A stretch of 64,000 nucleotides of DNA from Labrys sedimenti. GTDB lineage: Bacteria > Pseudomonadota > Alphaproteobacteria > Rhizobiales > Labraceae. Positions 59,275 through 64,000 of this stretch are shown here, piece after piece. Below the pieces are notes generated by a model. The model was not told the origin of the DNA and did no database searches. It saw only the letters and a program-made list of their open reading frames with translations. The position numbers and the translations under genes were made by a program. Location of the stretch: NCBI RefSeq assembly GCF_034424805.1, contig NZ_JAXOUF010000004.1, positions 186,001 through 250,000 of the forward strand, read 5' to 3'. Positions within the stretch are counted from its first letter, which is position 1. Each line of letters starts with the position of its first letter.

Positions 59275-60276
59275 TCATGCCCGGGGCGCCTCGCCCGAGA
59301 TCGACTTGCGCTGGCGCACGCCCCGGGGTGCGTAGCCGAAGCTGTCGCGGAAGGCCCGGGAGAAATTGGCCGCATTGTTGAAGCCGCAGGCCAGGGCCAC
59401 CTCGCCGACCCGCAGGCTCGAATGGGTGAGCAGGTCGGCCGCCCGCCTCAGCCGCAGGCTGCGGTAGTAGTGGCTCGGCGTGACGCCGAGCTCTGAGCGG
59501 AAACAACGTTCGAGCTTGTCGGCCGATACGCCGAGGCGCCGCGCCAGCGAATCCATGCGCAGCAGGTCCTCGACACAGTCCTCCATGATCGCCACCGCGG
59601 CCAGCACGAGTTCGTCGCCGATCCCGGTGCGCAGGCGTAACGGCATCAACCGCCGGTCCACGCTCGACCGCAGCGGACTGTGCACGAACCATTCGGCGAC
59701 GCCGGAAGACAGCTCGCTGCCATGGTCGCGGCCGATCATCTCCAGCATCATGTCGAGGCTGCCCACCCCGCCTGCCGCCGTGAAGCGTCGCCGGTCGATG
59801 ACATAGAGGTCTCGCTGCATGTCGAGGCCCGGAAAGGCCTCGCGAAAAGCCGGCTGGCTGGTCCAGTGCAGGGTGCAGGCATGGCCGTCGAGCAGACCGG
59901 CGCGGGCCAGCAGGAAGGCCGCGTCGGCGACCGAGCCGAGGTCGGCACCGGCCCTGAGGTTGCGGCGGATCCAGGCCATGGCATCCTCGGCGACCAGATG
60001 ATCGGCATCGCCGCCCGAGCACACCACGATGCGATCGACGGACGGCGCGTTCCGGACGCCGAAATCCGGCTCGATGTTGATGCCGTTCGAGGCTCGCACC
60101 TTGGCGTCGTCCGGACCGACCGTGATCCAGGAATAGCAGCACCTGCCCGACAGCGTATTGGCGGCGCGCAGCGGCTCGATCACCGAGCTGAACGCCATCA
60201 GCGGAAAGCCCGGGAACATCAGCACGGCAAAGCGGATCGTCTCGCCGACCGGCCTTTCGCTCGGCCTCGTCTCCAT
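59275..60276 (-). CDS. AraC-family regulator with DJ-1/PfpI domain, GbdR/CdhR-like
   Basis: 333 residues. N-terminal GATase1/DJ-1-like domain (10-190: RFAVLMFPGFPLMAFSSVIEPLRAAN, VCSGGDADHL, DAAFLLARAGLLDGHACTLHW) and C-terminal AraC HTH (about 230-325: LRMDSLARRLGVSADKLERCFRSELGVTPSHYYRSLRLRRAADLL, VALACGFNNAANFSRAFRDSFGYAPRGVR). This is the layout of GbdR and CdhR, which sense glycine betaine/dimethylglycine or carnitine, so it fits the surrounding betaine genes. ATG 60276 (METRPSERP) has AGGAAGGG upstream. It lies just downstream of the mttB-like gene on the same strand. Confidence 0.89.
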   Translation of the reverse strand: METRPSERPVGETIRFAVLMFPGFPLMAFSSVIEPLRAANTLSGRCCYSWITVGPDDAKVRASNGINIEPDFGVRNAPSVDRIVVCSGGDADHLVAEDAMAWIRRNLRAGADLGSVADAAFLLARAGLLDGHACTLHWTSQPAFREAFPGLDMQRDLYVIDRRRFTAAGGVGSLDMMLEMIGRDHGSELSSGVAEWFVHSPLRSSVDRRLMPLRLRTGIGDELVLAAVAIMEDCVEDLLRMDSLARRLGVSADKLERCFRSELGVTPSHYYRSLRLRRAADLLTHSSLRVGEVALACGFNNAANFSRAFRDSFGYAPRGVRQRKSISGEAPRA

Positions 60277-60324
60277 GGCATCGATCCCTTCCTCGTTCGC
60301 ATGCCGGGCCTTGCGCGGCATGCC

Positions 60325-61860
60325 TCAGGGTTCCCCGGCACCGATCTCGGCGCGCCGGCGCGTGATATAGGCCTCGAGTTCCTCGCGAACGGCTTCGTCC
60401 ATCGCGGGTTCCTGGTATTCTTGCAAGGCCTGCTGCCAGAGGCCGGTCGCCCGCTCGAGCGCGTCACGCGCCCCAGCCTCCTGCCAGCTGCCATAGTTCT
60501 GCCAATTGGAGAGCATCGGCTGATAGAAGGCGGTTTCGTAGCGCGACATCGTGTGTTCGCTGCCGAAGAAATGCCCGCCGGCCGGCACGGCCTTGATCGC
60601 CTCGAAGCCCAGGTCGTCCTCCTCGAAGGGCATGGGCCGCAGGAACTCCATCATGTTCTGGAGGATCTCGACGTCGAGGACGAGCTTCTCATAGGACGCC
60701 GTGAGGCCGCCCTCCAGCCACCCGGCGGCATGATAGATCAGGTTGGCCCCGCCCAGGACAGCACCCCAGGTCGCCATCTCCGTCTCATAGGCGGCCTGCA
60801 GGTCGACAGCGTTGGAAGCATTGGCATTGGAGGTGCGGTAGGGCAGGCCGTAGCGCCGCGCGAGCTGGCCGGCGATGATGTTGGCCTTGGTGTTCTCGGG
60901 CGTGCCGAAGGCCGGCGCGCCGGAACGCATGTCGACATTGGAGGTGAAGGCACCATACATCACCGGCGTGCCCGGATTGACGAGCTGCGTCAGCACGACG
61001 CCGAACAAGGCCTCGGCGTTCTGCTGGCACAGGGCCGCCGCCAGGGTCACCGGCGTCATCGCGCCCATCAGCGTGAAGGGGGTGACCGTTACCGGCTGTC
61101 CATGTTCGGCCATGGCCATGAGGCCGTCCGCCATGGCGTCGTCGAAGAGCCGCGGCGAGTTGACGGAAATGATGGTGATGACGCCGGGCGAAGCGCGCAT
61201 CTCCTCCAGGGTGATGCCCCGCGCGATCGCCATCATGGCGATGGCGTCCATGGCGCGGCCGCGCCCGATGGCGCTGCAGTGGAAGCTCAGATCGCTGAGA
61301 GACAGATTGGCTTTGTAGGTATCGAGGTGGCGCGAATTGGCCGGCAATTCGATCGGCGCGCACACCTGGTTGCCCAGGATGTGGATGGCGTTGAAATAAT
61401 GGGCCAGGCGGGTGAAGTTCTCATAGTCGGCAAGATTGCCGGATCGCCGGCCGTTGATGCGGTCATGCACGTTGGGCGGTCCGGCCACCAGGCCGAAGAC
61501 CAGCGCATTGCCGCCGATCTCGAGCTGCTTGTCGGGATTGCGGCCCGTCAAGGTGAAGCGACGCGGCGCGGTGCGAAGCGCTTCCTTCACCAATGTCTCG
61601 TCGATGCGGATGGTCTGGGTCTCCCGGTCGACGAGCGCGCCGGCCTTTTCGAACAGGTCCATCGCCCGCGTGCTCATCACCCGAATGCCGAGTTCGGAGA
61701 GAATGCGCATCGAGCTGCGATGCAGCATCTCCATGCGCTCTTCGTCGAGCATCTGCATGGGCGCATAGGGATTTGACACGCGCTGCCAGGGCAGCTGGGG
61801 AATGCCCCCACCCCGCGCGCTTCTCGATCGGCGCCCCCCGCCACGCCTGTCCTGTGTCAT
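60325..61860 (-). CDS. Trimethylamine methyltransferase (MttB) family protein, non-pyrrolysine
   Basis: About 511 residues, MttB superfamily: RVSNPYAPMQMLDEERMEMLHRSSMRILSELGIRVMS, VFGLVAGPPNVHDRINGRRSGNLADYENFTRLAHYFNAI, SPGVITIISVNSPRLFDDAMADGLMAMAEHGQPVTVTPFTLMGAMTPVTLAAALCQQNAEAL. There is no in-frame TAG, so pyrrolysine is absent, as in MtgB-type glycine betaine methyltransferases. It probably moves a methyl group from a quaternary amine to a corrinoid protein; no corrinoid-protein gene is in the window. The start is uncertain among ATG 61860, 61890 and 61905, none with a good ribosome binding site. Confidence 0.85.
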   Translation of the reverse strand: MTQDRRGGGRRSRSARGGGIPQLPWQRVSNPYAPMQMLDEERMEMLHRSSMRILSELGIRVMSTRAMDLFEKAGALVDRETQTIRIDETLVKEALRTAPRRFTLTGRNPDKQLEIGGNALVFGLVAGPPNVHDRINGRRSGNLADYENFTRLAHYFNAIHILGNQVCAPIELPANSRHLDTYKANLSLSDLSFHCSAIGRGRAMDAIAMMAIARGITLEEMRASPGVITIISVNSPRLFDDAMADGLMAMAEHGQPVTVTPFTLMGAMTPVTLAAALCQQNAEALFGVVLTQLVNPGTPVMYGAFTSNVDMRSGAPAFGTPENTKANIIAGQLARRYGLPYRTSNANASNAVDLQAAYETEMATWGAVLGGANLIYHAAGWLEGGLTASYEKLVLDVEILQNMMEFLRPMPFEEDDLGFEAIKAVPAGGHFFGSEHTMSRYETAFYQPMLSNWQNYGSWQEAGARDALERATGLWQQALQEYQEPAMDEAVREELEAYITRRRAEIGAGEP

Positions 61861-62040
61861 GCCCGGTACGCCACCCTTGCTTGAATTCATCTGACAACTC
61901 GCCATGATAGGTGTGGTACGAGGCGCCTTTCACGTGATTAGTTTGGCGGCATTGCCCAAAAAAAATGATGTCATGGCGCAAAGCGGCGTTGAACCGGCGG
62001 AGGCAGTTGAACTAGCCTCCGGCAAACATCCAGAGCCGCC

Positions 62041-62928
62041 ATGAAACCCCCTCCTCCGCTCAACTACATCCGCTCCTTCGAATGCTCGGCCCGGCATTTG
62101 AGCTTTACCGAGGCCGCCAAGGAGCTGGGCTATACCCAGGCCGCCATCAGCACCCATGTGCGGGCCCTGGAGCACTATATCGGCCGTCAGCTGTTCGTAC
62201 GGTATCCGCGCAGCCTGAAACTGACCGAGATGGGCGAGGCCTTCCTGCCGACGCTCAGGCAGGCGCTCGATCAGATCGACCACGCCACCGAAGCCATCCT
62301 CGCCTCGGTCAGGAACCGCACGGTGGTGATTTCCTGCCCGGCGACGCTCGCCACCAACTGGCTCGCGGGCTGCATTGCTGCCTTCCATGCCAGGCATCCT
62401 GATATCGAAGTCGTGCTGCACGGCACGATCTGGGAGGATCCCAGCGAACCGGCGGCCGATCTCACCGTCTCCGCCCGGCGCTTCGACAACAAGCCACCAA
62501 TGGCCATCCCGCTATGGGATGAGAGCTTGGCTCTGCTGTGCGCGCCGCAATTCCTCTCCGGGCCGAACGCGATCAGGTCCCCCGCCGATATCCTGAAGCA
62601 GGGCTGGATCTTCGTGCACAGCCGGCAGGAATATTGGCAATGCATGGGCGCGGCTCTCGGCATCGAGACGTCGGAGCACGAGAAATATCTCAGCACCAAC
62701 TCCTCCAATATCGCCCTGGAGCTGGCGGTCGCCGGTGCGGGCTGCGTCGCCGTACAGCTTTCGCTCGCCCGCCCTTTTCTGAAAAGAGGGCTTCTGGCCG
62801 AACCCTTCGCTGTCCGCCCGCCCAGTCCGTGGGGCTATTATCTTTCCGACAATGCTTCATCCAAGGGCAGCGTGGTAAAAATCGTGAAGGAGTGGATTCT
62901 GGCCCGCGCCAAGGCCGACATGGTCTGA
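62041..62928 (+). CDS. LysR-family regulator, GcvA-like
   Basis: 295 residues. HTH PPPLNYIRSFECSARHLSFTEAAKELGYTQAAISTHVRALEHYIGRQLFVRYPRSLKLTEMG is the GcvA pattern. The effector domain follows with DLTVSARRFDNKPPMAIPLWDESLALLCAPQFL and LELAVAGAGCVAVQLSLARPFLKRGLL. It is divergent from the mttB-like gene over 180 bases and precedes the dehydrogenase gene at 63197, either of which could be its target. The 268 bases after its stop hold no gene. Confidence 0.89.
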   Translation: MKPPPPLNYIRSFECSARHLSFTEAAKELGYTQAAISTHVRALEHYIGRQLFVRYPRSLKLTEMGEAFLPTLRQALDQIDHATEAILASVRNRTVVISCPATLATNWLAGCIAAFHARHPDIEVVLHGTIWEDPSEPAADLTVSARRFDNKPPMAIPLWDESLALLCAPQFLSGPNAIRSPADILKQGWIFVHSRQEYWQCMGAALGIETSEHEKYLSTNSSNIALELAVAGAGCVAVQLSLARPFLKRGLLAEPFAVRPPSPWGYYLSDNASSKGSVVKIVKEWILARAKADMV

Positions 62929-63196
62929 CACGATCCTCCGATAGACTTCCCCGAGCCGATCCTACGTCTCAAGCGTTCGGCAACAAGCGAAGATCGCGAG
63001 GCCAATGACATCGTTTTATTTGGTCATTCTTTGCCGAACACCGCTTTTTTGCGCGAAAGGCTGCCTACCCGCCTCGTGCCCTGCTGCCTAGACTTGCCCG
63101 GTCACAACAGGCGAAAGCCCTGCCAGGATCTTCCGCGTGGATCTCCCAACGGTAAAGGGCCTTCGCCGCATGATTGTTCATCGGGAAGTTCGTTTC

Positions 63197-64000
63197 ATGC
63201 GTAGCCATGCCCAGGCCGTCGTCATCGGCGGCGGTTTGATCGGTTGCTCGATCCTCTATCACCTCGCCAAGCTCGGCTGGACCGATGTCGTCCTGCTGGA
63301 ACGGGACGAACTCACTTCGGGATCGACCTGGCATGCGGCCGCCAACATTCACGGCCTGCACGACTCCACCAATATCAGCCGTCTGCAGCACTACACCATG
63401 GCGCTCTACAAGGAGCTCGAGGCCGAAACCGGCCAGGGCTGCGGCATCTTCCAGCCCGGCTCCCTCTATCTGGCCCAGACCGAAGAGCGCGAGCACCAGT
63501 TGCGGCTGCAGGAAGCCAAGGCCCGCCGCTATGGCATGAACTTCTACGAGGTCTCGCGCAACGAGGCCGAAAAACTGCATCCGCTTGTCGATTTCTCCGG
63601 CATACGCTGCATCATGTTCGAACCCGAGGGCGGCAATGTAGACCCGTCTGGGGTGACGGCCGCCTATGCTGCCGGGGCTCGCCAGCGCGGCGCCGAAATC
63701 CACCGCTTCACGCCAGTGACGGGCACCGAGGCCCAGCCCGACGGCAGCTGGATCGTGCGCACGCCGAAAGGCGACATCCGCACGCAATGGGTCGTCAACG
63801 CCGCCGGCCTGTGGGCCCGCGAGGTGGCGGCCATGGCCGGGCTGAGCCTGCCGCTGATGCCGACCGAGCACCAGTATTTCGTCACGCAGACCATCCCCGA
63901 GATTGCCGCGCTTTATCGGCGCCTGCCCTCTGTCGCGGATCGCGACGGTGAATATTACCTGCGCCAGGAAGGCTTGGGCTTGCTGGTCGGCGCTTATGAG
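63197..64000 (+). CDS. Dimethylglycine/sarcosine dehydrogenase-like flavoprotein (5' part)
   Basis: First 268 codons; continues past the window. DAO-type FAD domain: Rossmann motif AVVIGGGLIGCSILYHLAKLGW at 6-27, then LLERDELTSGSTWHAAANIHGLHDSTNISRLQHYTMALYKELEAETGQGCG. The histidine in GSTWHAA is the residue that binds FAD covalently in dimethylglycine and sarcosine dehydrogenases. A C-terminal GcvT-like folate domain is expected but is not in view. It would remove methyl groups from dimethylglycine or sarcosine and feed tetrahydrofolate one-carbon metabolism. ATG 63197 has GGGAAG 8 bases upstream; ATG 63170 is an in-frame alternative. Confidence 0.88.
   Translation, partial: MRSHAQAVVIGGGLIGCSILYHLAKLGWTDVVLLERDELTSGSTWHAAANIHGLHDSTNISRLQHYTMALYKELEAETGQGCGIFQPGSLYLAQTEEREHQLRLQEAKARRYGMNFYEVSRNEAEKLHPLVDFSGIRCIMFEPEGGNVDPSGVTAAYAAGARQRGAEIHRFTPVTGTEAQPDGSWIVRTPKGDIRTQWVVNAAGLWAREVAAMAGLSLPLMPTEHQYFVTQTIPEIAALYRRLPSVADRDGEYYLRQEGLGLLVGAYE

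Noticed and set aside
60325..61860. Pyrrolysine-containing MttB
   Set aside because: No in-frame TAG occurs; the frame is continuous.
1..64000. tRNA, rRNA, insertion sequences, prophage or genomic-island integrase
   Set aside because: None recognised on reading the sequence. Only palindromic repeats without transposase genes were seen.

Overview
The window is GC-rich, densely packed chromosomal DNA with the look of a metabolically versatile soil or marine alphaproteobacterium, most likely of the Hyphomicrobiales (Rhizobiales). Four things suggest this: many ABC importers and LysR/GntR/IclR/TetR regulators, a beta-ketoadipate cluster, a taurine dissimilation cluster, and REP-like palindromes of the 'GTCATCCCGGACGC' and 'ATTGCGAGC..AGCGAAGCAATCC' type that I associate with this order. 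I see no rRNA, tRNA, CRISPR, integrase or transposase. The genus cannot be fixed from the sequence alone.

Layout. 1-3.3 kb: the 3' part of an anion:cation symporter-type MFS permease, a divergent LysR gene and a second, convergent LysR gene. 3.4-7.8 kb: the lower beta-ketoadipate pathway (pcaD on +, pcaI-pcaJ-pcaF on -) with a divergent IclR regulator. A perfect 26-bp-arm inverted repeat fills the space up to the regulator's start codon. 7.9-9.4 kb: a two-gene unit of a nucleotidyltransferase and a metallophosphoesterase. 9.5-21.7 kb: complete taurine dissimilation, with TauR (MocR type) divergent from tauABC, tauXY, xsc, a UPF0324/YeiH-type exporter, pta and sorAB. Taurine is imported, deaminated to sulfoacetaldehyde and cleaved to acetyl phosphate and sulfite. 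Acetyl-CoA is then made by Pta, and sulfite is oxidised by SorAB or exported.

21.7-40.6 kb: a VOC protein, then two separate Dpp/Opp-type ABC importer operons. Each carries its own amidohydrolases (a CodA/AtzC-like one in the first, two TrzA/AtzA-like ones in the second). A GntR/FCD regulator and a hydantoin/Asp-Glu racemase lie between them. Four ATTGTATACT-like sites lie in front of the four transcription units of this block, which points to one regulon for uptake and hydrolysis of a cyclic or amidated nitrogen compound.

40.5-64 kb: quaternary-ammonium and compatible-solute catabolism. It holds a Rieske oxygenase plus reductase (GbcAB/stachydrine demethylase type), a TetR regulator with a repeated TGTACA-N4-TGTC site, an StcD-like FMN/FAD/Fe-S demethylase in an operon with a DddQ/DddL-type cupin, and a second flavoprotein of the same superfamily. 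These are followed by a divergent enolase-superfamily enzyme, an esterase, and a glycine betaine/proline-type ABC importer with two paralogous binding proteins. Downstream are an isochorismatase-like hydrolase, an M24 protein that keeps the DddP metal-ligand spacing, a GbdR-like regulator, an MttB-family methyltransferase without pyrrolysine, a GcvA-like LysR, and the 5' part of a dimethylglycine/sarcosine dehydrogenase-like flavoprotein. Together these suggest import and stepwise demethylation of betaines, possibly with a sulfonium branch.
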